Shown here: piece by piece, positions 34,573-42,836 of the stretch | Layout: the number at the start of each line of letters is the position of its first letter | How positions within the stretch are numbered: the stretch's first letter is position 1 | DNA from: Paenibacillus sinensis | GTDB taxonomy: Bacteria > Bacillota > Bacilli > Paenibacillales > Paenibacillaceae | Reading direction: 5' to 3' | NCBI RefSeq assembly: GCF_019904155.1 | Contig: NZ_JAHCMB010000198.1 | Location: forward strand, 1-64,000 | DNA length: 64,000 bases | Program-made: the position numbers and the translations under genes | Notes under the pieces: model-generated | The model's database searches: none | Seen by the model: the letters and a program-made list of their open reading frames with translations, nothing else | Told to the model about the DNA's origin: nothing

Positions 34573-35457
34573 TTACTCCCCACTCCGCAGCCGGTACAGC
34601 CGCAGCGACACAGCGTCCAGCCGATCCCGGATCAATATCGCCTTCGAATACTCCGTGGGAATTCCCTCATAACCGGCGTATATCCCTGCAAGTCCTCCCG
34701 CAATTGCACCGATAGTGTCGGAATCTCCGCCCAAATTGGCGGCCTCCTGCACAACCTCGCTGAAATCCGCAGCGCGAAGCAGCAGATGCAGCACCCACCT
34801 GAAGGTATGTACGACATAGCCACTCGGCTCGCAGTCCGGTTTCTCTTCTACATGACCTTCATATTCCGTCCCTGATATTTCAGCCCGGACCGCGCTCCGA
34901 AGCTCCTCACCACGAAGAAGCCGGCCTCCGATACGATTATAGATGAGGCATGCTTCGCGGCATTTTTTATCATAGTGGGTCATATCGGATTGCAATGCAG
35001 TTACCCGCTCGACCTCGGACAAATCGGAATATGCCAACGCAGCGGGAAGACATCTCATCAAGGTGCCGTTCCCTCCGCTCCGGCCCAGCTCCTGATGCGT
35101 CCTTGCAGCCGCTGCGAACCAATCTCCCTTGTAATGCTCAAATACGCGGCGGATAATATTGCCGATATCCTTGGGATTCGTATCATACCACTCCATAAAC
35201 CTGCGCCCGATCGGCTCCAGCGGAGCCGCCGGATTCTCCAGAATGCCTTCCGCCACAGCAAGAGTCATCATCGTATCATCCGTGACCTCTCCCGGTTCCA
35301 GCCGCCACACTCCGCCGCCGATGATTTCTCTCAGGTAGCCGTGCCTGGCCCGGATTTCCGGCGGGGTCATAAATTCCGTCGTCCCGCCCAGAGCGTCGCC
35401 GACGGCAACTCCGTACAATCCGCCTTTGATGCGATCGAATAATCGGTTATCTTTCAC
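34573..35457 (-). CDS. ADP-ribosylglycohydrolase family protein (DraG-like)
   Basis: A 294-aa enzyme of the DraG/ARH fold. The two magnesium-binding motifs are intact: EVTDDTMMTLAVAEG near residue 57 and NLGGDSDTIGAIAGGLAG near 244, plus the N-terminal GVAVGDALGGTTEF. It removes ADP-ribose from a modified macromolecule or metabolite. The GTG start has GAGGG upstream. It is 35 bp behind the ATP-grasp gene in the same direction. Given kptA nearby, whose reaction makes an ADP-ribose derivative, a link to RNA repair is possible but unproven; it could equally belong to general NAD metabolism. Confidence 0.88.
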   Translation of the reverse strand: MKDNRLFDRIKGGLYGVAVGDALGGTTEFMTPPEIRARHGYLREIIGGGVWRLEPGEVTDDTMMTLAVAEGILENPAAPLEPIGRRFMEWYDTNPKDIGNIIRRVFEHYKGDWFAAAARTHQELGRSGGNGTLMRCLPAALAYSDLSEVERVTALQSDMTHYDKKCREACLIYNRIGGRLLRGEELRSAVRAEISGTEYEGHVEEKPDCEPSGYVVHTFRWVLHLLLRAADFSEVVQEAANLGGDSDTIGAIAGGLAGIYAGYEGIPTEYSKAILIRDRLDAVSLRLYRLRSGE

Positions 35458-35492
35458 TTCTGATCCCTCGCTTTGCTGTTATTCCAGCCCTC

Positions 35493-36398
35493 TTAATCAG
35501 CTTCATTATTTAATATCGAGTGATAAAAATGCTCCACATCCGCATGGCTCGGAAGCCCCGACACCTGTCCGTCCCCGACTTCAATAACCTTCCATTCTCC
35601 GTTCGCCGTTCTGGCAATGTCCATCGTAAAAAATCGGCTGTCCACTCCCCTGGCCAGCTCTTGAAATGAATCAAGTCCGGAAATCTCCCGTTGATAGACC
35701 GCCTCGTCCCAATATTCCGTACACTCGATCAGCTTATGGTTTAAGAAAAACAACCGGTACTCATTCGACAAAGGCATGCCGCTAATCGGATGCACACCGA
35801 GTTGCTCCAACTGTATAAACTCACGGATCACAATGCCTCCATTAAGCTCCGAGCCTTGACGATCCATGAAATTCCGAATAACCGTTTGAGCGTGTTGCGG
35901 GTCGGAGGCGTCCGGTATATAGCAGGCATCCTCCCACTCATGCTTTCTGGACTTGACGTAATCCTTAACGATAACCGGTTTGTTACCGAATACGTGCATT
36001 TTCTCGAACAGAGCGCCAAAGCCATTTGAGAGTTCCCCAACCTCAAGCCAAATGCTCTTTGGAGTTGCCTGCTCAATCGCCTCATAAGAACAAGGAAAGT
36101 AATGTCCATTTCTATATTCCGAGGGAGAGTTGATCAGGAACGCATTTTTCCGCTTCAATTCGTTGTATAGCTGTTCGTAAACATGCGGTTTGAGCATCCA
36201 GCCTCTGTAGATGAAGCTTTGGGGCGTTTCAAATGCCGGAACCCGTTTGACTGCTGAAGCAGGCTCCCCGTCTATGAGGGACTCCAGCGAGATCAAATAG
36301 ACATCCATTCCCAGCTTCCGGGCACAATGATATTCCTGTTCATATTCCTGATCCGCAGCCTTGTTATTTAAAGGATCCGAGCAAAACAAAACCTTCAT
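35493..36398 (-). CDS. ATP-grasp protein, R2K-like clade
   Basis: A 301-aa ATP-grasp enzyme. Recognisable parts are the start MKVLFCSDPLNNKAADQEYEQE, the Lys-bearing KPVIVKDYVKSRKHEW near residue 140, and the C-terminal EYRLFFLNHKLIE...FFTMDIARTANGEWKVIEVGDGQVSGLP, the metal- and ATP-binding end that fits the R2K clade seen in conflict and repair contexts. ATP-grasp enzymes ligate a carboxylate to an amine or similar; the substrate is unknown. GGGGGAG precedes the ATG. It is the first gene of a two-gene unit with the ADP-ribosylglycohydrolase. Confidence 0.75.
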   Translation of the reverse strand: MKVLFCSDPLNNKAADQEYEQEYHCARKLGMDVYLISLESLIDGEPASAVKRVPAFETPQSFIYRGWMLKPHVYEQLYNELKRKNAFLINSPSEYRNGHYFPCSYEAIEQATPKSIWLEVGELSNGFGALFEKMHVFGNKPVIVKDYVKSRKHEWEDACYIPDASDPQHAQTVIRNFMDRQGSELNGGIVIREFIQLEQLGVHPISGMPLSNEYRLFFLNHKLIECTEYWDEAVYQREISGLDSFQELARGVDSRFFTMDIARTANGEWKVIEVGDGQVSGLPSHADVEHFYHSILNNEAD

Positions 36399-36596
36399 AT
36401 GCGCTCCCCCAGTAAATCATCTTAACCAAACTGTACCATATCCTGGTTACAAATAACGGTCTATGCCCCTAAATTCAAGGAACCTATTTAACTCTTCTGC
36501 GTCTATATCTTTTAGACAGCAACAAAACTCTAATAAGAGGTGAATGATGAAACACTTAGACGGTCTCTAGCTTCCCCCAAGGAGGTTAGAGAGCTT

Positions 36597-36884
36597 ATGA
36601 GCAGAAGTGTCAAAAAAACACCAGCATGCACAGATCATAGCACCCCGGGCTCGCGCTGGTGCAAACAACAGGCCAGCAAAGCCGTACGCCGCTATACAGA
36701 CGATGTCCCGCACGGCAAATGGTACCGGAAATTGTACTGTTCTTGGATTATTTGCGATTACCGTTTCTTTAAAACAAGACAGCAGGCGATTGAGGAATGG
36801 GAGACGTCATCTTATCCGCGTATTCGTGCCTTAACCCGGGCTGAAGTCATTAACGATTGGGAACAGTGCTTTAGAAGAAAATAA
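36597..36884 (+). CDS. Small basic protein of unknown function
   Basis: A 95-aa protein that I do not recognise. It is rich in Arg, Lys, Trp and Cys (CTDHSTPGSRWCKQQ near residue 10; WYRKLYCSWIICDYRFF in the middle), and ends in EVINDWEQCFRRK. It could bind nucleic acid. The ATG at 36597 has AAGGAGG 11 bases upstream; the same frame extends to a GTG at 36540 without a better site. It lies alone on the plus strand between minus-strand units and ends at a shared bidirectional terminator. Confidence 0.6.
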   Translation: MSRSVKKTPACTDHSTPGSRWCKQQASKAVRRYTDDVPHGKWYRKLYCSWIICDYRFFKTRQQAIEEWETSSYPRIRALTRAEVINDWEQCFRRK

Positions 36885-36920
36885 CCAAAAAAGCCGGACA
36901 GGGAAGCCCGGCTTTTTTGG
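36885..36920. terminator. Bidirectional terminator between convergent genes
   Basis: A perfect 13-bp stem (CCAAAAAAGCCGG and its complement, 10-nt loop) with A and T tracts on both sides. It ends the small plus-strand gene and the hen1-pnkp-kptA operon on the minus strand. Confidence 0.92.
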
Positions 36921-36925
36921 TGTTT

Positions 36926-38170
36926 TTACCGTAATGCGCGAATCGCCGGGTTGCAATCATACTGCATTTCACCCCGAATGGTTAACGGCAGCACATGACT
37001 CGACAGCATGATTTGGACGAATTTCTTGCGGCATATAGAGCAGCAGCCCTTTCTATACAGTTCAACAAGAATGTTCTGACATAAAGGAGATGGATGCTCG
37101 GTAAAGATATCCTCAATACTAGAGCCAATACTATGAAATGAATCTTTGCTGCGCTTCTTGAATACCACATGTTCCAGCAGTGGCAAGTCTTTTTCCCGGT
37201 AATAGTGTATGAACAGCTCAAGCGCCTCAATTTCAGTATATGGCTGACGGATAAGCTCAATGCCTAGCTGACGAATGCGTTCGTCCTTCACCTTGATCTT
37301 GCTTAGAGCACGAATGGCCGATGAGCGCAGCCGCTTGTTACCCGACCTCGCCAGCTCCATCATTTTTTGCGGATCATGTGGAAAAGCCCTGGTTCTAAAG
37401 ATTTGCAAATAAGCCTCCAGCCTCCTAGGGTCCTGTTCATCCAGCAGATCATCAGCCGCCTTTACCAGGTCTGCCTCGGAAGCTTTCCTACCCCATCTGA
37501 AGTACGAATAATGCGGTCCCGGTTTGGCCTTAATAGATAACTTCAATTCAGCATAGGAGACCTCATCAGGTTGCGATGGAACATGGCTCTTCTCAACGGA
37601 GGAGGATTGCATAAAAGCTTGAATGTTCGCGTCACGAATGCCCTCCAGCAGAGCGGCTACTTTGACCTCTCCCAAGAATTCATAGGCATGCTTCAACAGA
37701 AACCCAAACTCTTCATAATCGGAAGAACGTATTTTCCTTCCAATTTGCTCCGCTACAAATAAGAAGCCCTGCTCCCCTCCAGCATCTATAATTTCTTCTC
37801 CTCCGACGAAACTGTTCCATTCCTTGTCATAACGAAATCCTTTTTTCATAGCTGCTAATGCATTTGGGTTGCCATTCAAGGCAAACAGCTTCGCCAGCCG
37901 ATATACCTGCAACAGATCCCATCCCTCTTGGGTCCCCAATGCCAGGATTATTCGTTCTTGCAGCAGAGCTGATGCCCCGGACAGCTGAATTATCTCCCAG
38001 AGATAATCTTCTCTGCTTGTTTCGCACTGAGGATCATATGCAGTGTTCTTGATGCAGGCATCGTATATGGCGTCAATGTGCTTCTCCGTAAGTGCCGGAG
38101 ACTGCTTCAGATAGAGAATGATGCTCCCTAGTCCACGCGCCAAATCATAGCGAAATTGCCGGATTAACAA
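36926..38170 (-). CDS. HEAT-like repeat protein, last gene of the hen1-pnkp-kptA operon
   Basis: A 414-aa soluble helical protein without recognised catalytic residues. Helical hairpins such as GNKRLRSSAIRALSKIKVKDERIRQLGIELIRQPYTEIEALELFIHY resemble HEAT repeats. The C-terminus has a cysteine cluster (RKGCCSICRKKFVQIM) that could bind a metal. It starts with TTG, supported by GGGGGG 5 bases upstream, only 10 bp behind kptA. HEAT-type scaffolds also open the TROVE fold, so an RNA or protein scaffold role is possible (inference). A second HEAT-like gene of unlike sequence sits in the rtcB operon. Confidence 0.65.
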   Translation of the reverse strand: MLIRQFRYDLARGLGSIILYLKQSPALTEKHIDAIYDACIKNTAYDPQCETSREDYLWEIIQLSGASALLQERIILALGTQEGWDLLQVYRLAKLFALNGNPNALAAMKKGFRYDKEWNSFVGGEEIIDAGGEQGFLFVAEQIGRKIRSSDYEEFGFLLKHAYEFLGEVKVAALLEGIRDANIQAFMQSSSVEKSHVPSQPDEVSYAELKLSIKAKPGPHYSYFRWGRKASEADLVKAADDLLDEQDPRRLEAYLQIFRTRAFPHDPQKMMELARSGNKRLRSSAIRALSKIKVKDERIRQLGIELIRQPYTEIEALELFIHYYREKDLPLLEHVVFKKRSKDSFHSIGSSIEDIFTEHPSPLCQNILVELYRKGCCSICRKKFVQIMLSSHVLPLTIRGEMQYDCNPAIRALR

Positions 38171-38180
38171 TATATCCCCC

Positions 38181-38735
38181 CTACTCCTCCATCACTGCCA
38201 AGCTCTCCATCGGCACCCGGTCAGCCAGCCATACTTCATTCCCCGCATAGTAAAAGGTGGCCCCCATCTGCCTCGCAGACGGCGTATCGACCTTGAGAAT
38301 CACCAGCTCTCCCCTGCGGCTCCCCGCCAGCTCTGCGAAATGGGTGCCTTCCGACAAATGCACATACTGCCGGCTCATCGGACTCAAGCCTTCCTTCAGG
38401 ATCGTTGGGAGAGCCTTTTTGTTCGTCCCGTGATACAGAATGGCCGGAGGCTCGCCCGGAGTATACCCAACCTTGTCATGACTGTGACCGTATCTGGCCC
38501 GAATACGGCCATCCCCGATTTCAAAACGCTGCTTCTCCGAATTCCGGACCACCTGCTCGATATCTTCCTGACTCACCCAAGCCCACTTGGGCTGGGCCTG
38601 AATAGCTTCTAGTAAAACCCCCACAGGGCAAGAACCATCCCCGGAGTCCAAGTCAACTCCGAACTCCTCGGGCGTATGCCGGAGAATCATGGTCATCATT
38701 TTGCTTAAGCTTTTTTCCATAGCCTGATTTAGCAT
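38181..38735 (-). CDS. kptA: RNA 2'-phosphotransferase (Tpt1/KptA)
   Basis: A 184-aa enzyme that removes the 2'-phosphate left at a repaired RNA junction by transferring it to NAD, releasing nicotinamide and ADP-ribose 1'',2''-cyclic phosphate. Family landmarks: SKMMTMILRHTPEEFGVDLDSG at the start (LRH), then ILYHGTNKKALPTILKEGLSPMSRQYVHLSEG with the NAD-binding HGT and the HVHLS-like motif. An ATG with AGGA about 10 bases upstream is chosen; a GTG three codons earlier is possible. It lies 75 bp behind pnkp in the same operon. Confidence 0.92.
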   Translation of the reverse strand: MLNQAMEKSLSKMMTMILRHTPEEFGVDLDSGDGSCPVGVLLEAIQAQPKWAWVSQEDIEQVVRNSEKQRFEIGDGRIRARYGHSHDKVGYTPGEPPAILYHGTNKKALPTILKEGLSPMSRQYVHLSEGTHFAELAGSRRGELVILKVDTPSARQMGATFYYAGNEVWLADRVPMESLAVMEE

Positions 38736-38810
38736 GTCGTTCACTTCCTAATCCTCATTTCGATCTTCCATTCCCGAATCCACAACAGAAATCAGACACC
38801 TGCTCTAAAT

Positions 38811-41396
38811 TTACAGCCGCGGATCGATTTCCCGCTCTTTCGCTACTTCAAACAGCAGATTGGCCGCGATTTCCTTATAAGCATCATGCTCCGGCTCAAT
38901 CTGATCGAACGGAACCGCCAGCATTCGCATGCCAAGCTGATATTCGTTCAACGAGGTGCGCAGCTTCTGGTTCACGTTCTTCTGCTTAAGCAGCTTCCGG
39001 TATTTATGCGGGAACTTGTAGTCATAGCCATAGATGATGGAGAGATAATCCGGATTACGCACCTTCATGTAAGGCACTGTCGATCCGTCCCAAACCTCCG
39101 GCTTGATAACAATCCCTTCCATCCCGTTCTCTAACGTCAGTCTGGAAAAATACGACTCGGCCTTCTCCAGAGGGTCCGGCTCGGACAGATCGAGCGCAAG
39201 CGCTTCGTCCTCCGACAGGAACCCGTAAATCTCCGAGGTCTTCCAGTCCGGAATTTCCTCATGTCCGTCCTCATATACGAGCTTCAGCAAGGCAAACGGC
39301 TTATACACCATGTCTTCGTCCTGCGCGTAGAGCTCCAGCTGTTGTTGATACGTGTGATAGGCTTCCATATGCTCGGCCAGCGGCACATAGCTCCCCTGAA
39401 TGTCGTGAATATGCTTGTAGTTCTGGTATATGCTTGAACCGTACTTGTCGCTAAGAGCCGATTTGGACAGATGATACTGGTCCTTCTCGAACCCGCTCGC
39501 CTCATATTCGGCAATAAGCTTGTTATACGCGTCTTCAAAGCCATTGTCCTGCAAAAAAGCCAGCTCCGTCTCCAGCGCCTTCTCGATCGGCTTGAACTGC
39601 TTCCCGATCAATCCTTCGCCAAGCGCCTTCCACGGAAGAAGCTCGCCGTCCAGCACCATCTTGGAAATGTTCCGGTCCGCCATATATCCGCCGAATTGAT
39701 CCAGCAGCCTCCCGTAAATTTCCGACAGCTCCACATGATTGATCTTGTAGCCGTTGCGGCTGACCGCGAAGCACTGCCAGGGGTCACGGTGCAGATACAC
39801 ATTGCATCTCGAACCCATGTATTTGGGCTGGAGAACAACCTGTGAGACGCCCCGTTCCTTGAAATAGCCAAGCCCCCGCTTCAGGGATTCCAGTTCATTC
39901 GTCGCTTCATTCTTGTCAGCCGGGGACATGGTGCCCGAGATGAAATTGATTCGATGGCGGGAGATGTAATGAAGCCGGCGCAGCTCATCCTCGCCAAGCT
40001 CCCGTACAGATACCTTGCGCTCTTGCTTGAACAGCGTCGGCAGCTCTTCGGCGATCACCACCTGGCTAGACTTATGCGCCTTGAAGTACGGTTTGTTCGA
40101 AAGAGTAACCGAAGTCAGCGCATTTCCATTCACACAGCCGGTATCGATATGAATTTTGTTGCCGATCCGGAACGCCCGACTGGCTGCAATATGTCCGAAT
40201 ACATGATACGGGTGATTGCTGACTGCTTCCTCTTTCAAATAAGCCAGCTGCGCCTCCGCAGGCGCTTCCCGGTCAAGGCGGAACACCCGCTGGTGCCGGG
40301 CCGAATTTTTGTCGAGCTTCCCGATGTATTTGTTCCGGCACGGCGCATGGGTAACATAGAACGACGATCCTGAGACGCCTATATAGCGGTAAAAAGGCTT
40401 CGCCTTCGCCACAAGAGCCTGAAACTTCTCCAGCAGCTCCGGGTCGCTCTTCAGCACTTGCGTAGAGTCGAAATAGGAATGCAGAAGCTCGGGGTCCACA
40501 CCGTCCACTTCGCCTTTCATATATTTGCTCACGAAGTTCTCGTGGTTGCCCAGCACGAAATAGAAATGCTCCTGATTCTCGTACAGAAATTCGATGATCT
40601 CCTTCGTCTGTCTGCCTTTGTCAATCCAGTCGCCCGCCAGCACCAGCCTCGTCTGCCGCAGCTTCTCGCCCGCAGCCAGCCTGCCCGCTTCAATCTTGTA
40701 GCCATAGTCCATCAGCAGGCCTTTCAGATCGTCTACACATTCATGTACGTCGCCGATCAGAATATACCGCTGGTCCTGCGGAAGAATGGTCGCCAGGTAG
40801 GCGTCTCGGTCCTCAATGATGACGCGGTACTCCGGATTGGCTTTCTTTTCCTCAGGCAGATAGAAATCCTTGGCCCGCAGCTTGTGAATCTTGGCATAGC
40901 CTTCACGGGGAAGCGCGCCGAGCACCTCTTTTTTCAGCCGGTTAATATGATTGGAGATCAGCTTCTTCGATCGCTCAGACGCGTAGTAATCCTCCCGCTT
41001 CCGGTAATCGAAGACAATAACCTCAAGGTTATAGTTGTTCTGAAAAGCAATCTCCTTCACCTGGGCCCGGAAATCCTCGGACAGCCCAGTTGTATCCACG
41101 ACCACAAACTCCGCGTTAATCGGAAAAGAGGTCGCCATCTTCAGCCGTTCGAACAGCAGGTGAAAAGCCTGCCCGCTCGCTTCCAGCATCACCCGGTCAT
41201 ACTTGTCGTACTCATAGCCCAGCACTTCCTGGCGGGTTTGGTCGGAGGACAAGTATTGGACGTTGGCACGGACACCATGCTCCGCGGCTTCAAACCGCAG
41301 CCCTGGAATCAGAACCTCTCTGGCAAAGGTCGTCTTCCCGCATTCCGTTGACCCGACCAGCATAAAAATGGTGTGTATTTTCGTCTGGATATCCAT
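38811..41396 (-). CDS. pnkp: Bacterial Pnkp: polynucleotide kinase, 2',3'-phosphatase and RNA ligase-like adenylyltransferase
   Basis: An 861-aa trifunctional RNA end-healing and sealing enzyme, the usual family length. Kinase: P-loop GSTECGKTT at residues 15-23. Calcineurin-type phosphatase: GDVHE (215-219), GDWIDKG (255-261), GNHE (283-286), THAP (349) and FGH (400-402). Ligase module: adenylation lysine in PKYMG (Lys525) and the later EGIVIKPE motif. Bacterial Pnkp heals broken 5'-OH and 2',3'-cyclic phosphate ends, but seals efficiently only with Hen1 bound. The ATG follows the hen1 stop by 3 bp, so stoichiometric co-translation is likely. Confidence 0.95.
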   Translation of the reverse strand: MDIQTKIHTIFMLVGSTECGKTTFAREVLIPGLRFEAAEHGVRANVQYLSSDQTRQEVLGYEYDKYDRVMLEASGQAFHLLFERLKMATSFPINAEFVVVDTTGLSEDFRAQVKEIAFQNNYNLEVIVFDYRKREDYYASERSKKLISNHINRLKKEVLGALPREGYAKIHKLRAKDFYLPEEKKANPEYRVIIEDRDAYLATILPQDQRYILIGDVHECVDDLKGLLMDYGYKIEAGRLAAGEKLRQTRLVLAGDWIDKGRQTKEIIEFLYENQEHFYFVLGNHENFVSKYMKGEVDGVDPELLHSYFDSTQVLKSDPELLEKFQALVAKAKPFYRYIGVSGSSFYVTHAPCRNKYIGKLDKNSARHQRVFRLDREAPAEAQLAYLKEEAVSNHPYHVFGHIAASRAFRIGNKIHIDTGCVNGNALTSVTLSNKPYFKAHKSSQVVIAEELPTLFKQERKVSVRELGEDELRRLHYISRHRINFISGTMSPADKNEATNELESLKRGLGYFKERGVSQVVLQPKYMGSRCNVYLHRDPWQCFAVSRNGYKINHVELSEIYGRLLDQFGGYMADRNISKMVLDGELLPWKALGEGLIGKQFKPIEKALETELAFLQDNGFEDAYNKLIAEYEASGFEKDQYHLSKSALSDKYGSSIYQNYKHIHDIQGSYVPLAEHMEAYHTYQQQLELYAQDEDMVYKPFALLKLVYEDGHEEIPDWKTSEIYGFLSEDEALALDLSEPDPLEKAESYFSRLTLENGMEGIVIKPEVWDGSTVPYMKVRNPDYLSIIYGYDYKFPHKYRKLLKQKNVNQKLRTSLNEYQLGMRMLAVPFDQIEPEHDAYKEIAANLLFEVAKEREIDPRL

Positions 41397-41399
41397 GGC

Positions 41400-42665
41400 T
41401 TACGCCCCCTTTTTCCCAAGAATGACGCCCTGTGTCGTCCGGATGTCATTAACGCCGTCCCCGACGGCTATAAATTCGGCATCCAGCCCGGCTTCCGCGA
41501 TCACCTCATGCATCCATTGGCGGAAAGAGGCTTCACCCATCTCCCACTTGTGGTCGTCGTGACGGAAATCGTCCAGCTCATAATAGCGGTTAAAATCGGC
41601 GTTCGGCGTCGTAATAATGAACTTGTCAAAATCAACTTCCCCGCAAATCCGGAGTATCAGCTGTCTAGCCTCATCCTCGGGCATATGTTCAATGACCTCG
41701 GTCAGAATGACATCGACCCGCTCCCCGTTATAGCTGTCCAGGAACTGATCAATCGAGCCGAATGCGGCCATATTGTCGATCTCTTTGGCGTCGGCCTTGC
41801 GCTTCATTTTCTCCAGCACCTCTTCATTGATGTCGATCGCATAGTAGGTGCCTTCGATTTTTCCGGCAAAAGGAATGGCATAGAAGCCCTCCCCGCAGCC
41901 CACATCCAGGATCGACTTATCAAAAGCCAGCGCGCTCCCGATATGGTTTCTCCGCTGCATCGCTGTACTCCCGTAAGCGAACTGGATCGGATAGCGGTCA
42001 GTCCGCTCAAGCTCTTCCTTGTATTTCCGGAACCGGTCTCTGGACGACAGGAAGTTCCGCACGAACAGGCTGCGAATATAGAACGGCGCGTCAATCACAT
42101 TGACGCTCTTAATGTACTTGTCGAGCACATTTTCCGAAATATCGATATATTCGTTGCCGAACATCGAGAGGAATAAACACAGTACGCTTACCGTGTGCAG
42201 AAGGTGATACAGACTCTTCTTCGTCTTGATGGACAGCGAATAGCTCTTATGCGCCAGATGCACCGTTTCGAAGGAGAACTCCGGCAAATGCTTCCCGAAC
42301 AGCTCAATATACCGGATCAGCTCGATATGAATCATATTGATAAACAAGGTATGCTCATAGCCTTCCGCATCCCGGTCATCCTGCGCCTTAAGGGGTGCGG
42401 AGAAAAATTCGTTAATGGCATTCAGCGGGAACAAAGGCGTGTTGTACCTCGATACATTCAAATACTCAAAGTCTTCCTGTGCATGCTGCTTATAGGAAAT
42501 TTCATTATCCGCGTCCTTAAAATACACATTGTAGGTCTGTTCATTCGTGTACCAGCCGTAGGCCATGCCTTTGCGGACCGAGCGCAGCTGCATGCCGGAA
42601 TTCGGATTCTTCTTGATCAAAAAAGAGAACTGCGGATTAGTGGAGCTCACCTGGACAATCGCCAT
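41400..42665 (-). CDS. hen1: Hen1 RNA 3'-terminal 2'-O-methyltransferase
   Basis: A 421-aa protein. The N-terminal half (1-220) is the bacterial Hen1 ligase-activating domain. The C-terminal methyltransferase has the SAM motif LDVGCGEGFY (253-262) and the Hen1 metal-binding set Glu323, Glu326 and His327 in EVIEH, and His372 in RHDDHKWEM. It methylates the 2'-OH at the 3' end before Pnkp seals, so the repaired junction resists recleavage by the same ribotoxin (known for the family). AGGAG lies 9 bases before the ATG. First gene of the operon, 46 bp downstream of regulon element copy 2. Confidence 0.95.
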   Translation of the reverse strand: MAIVQVSSTNPQFSFLIKKNPNSGMQLRSVRKGMAYGWYTNEQTYNVYFKDADNEISYKQHAQEDFEYLNVSRYNTPLFPLNAINEFFSAPLKAQDDRDAEGYEHTLFINMIHIELIRYIELFGKHLPEFSFETVHLAHKSYSLSIKTKKSLYHLLHTVSVLCLFLSMFGNEYIDISENVLDKYIKSVNVIDAPFYIRSLFVRNFLSSRDRFRKYKEELERTDRYPIQFAYGSTAMQRRNHIGSALAFDKSILDVGCGEGFYAIPFAGKIEGTYYAIDINEEVLEKMKRKADAKEIDNMAAFGSIDQFLDSYNGERVDVILTEVIEHMPEDEARQLILRICGEVDFDKFIITTPNADFNRYYELDDFRHDDHKWEMGEASFRQWMHEVIAEAGLDAEFIAVGDGVNDIRTTQGVILGKKGA

Positions 42666-42710
42666 CTCTATCTACTCCTAAGCTTCATATTGCGAATCAT
42701 TATTTCTGTT

Positions 42711-42757
42711 TGTATTTTCGCAAAAAATGGAAGCTCCGAACAGGGCAAAAGTATTAC
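42711..42757 (-). promoter_or_regulatory. RNA-repair regulon element, copy 2 (hen1-pnkp-kptA operon)
   Basis: Same 47-bp block as at 30236-30282 and 50840-50886. Minus strand: GTAATACTT-N3-CC-N-TG, TTCG-N16-CGAA, then AATACA in -10 position 18 bases after TTCGGA. The ATG of hen1 is 45 bp downstream with no structured RNA in between. On the other side the moxR gene starts 80 bp away, almost the same distance as the WYL gene from copy 1. Confidence 0.78.
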
Positions 42758-42836
42758 AAATCCCGAAAATATTCCAAACACCCCATAAATCTATGATATG
42801 ATTTCCTTAACGTTAACTTATGGAAGGAATCGATGA

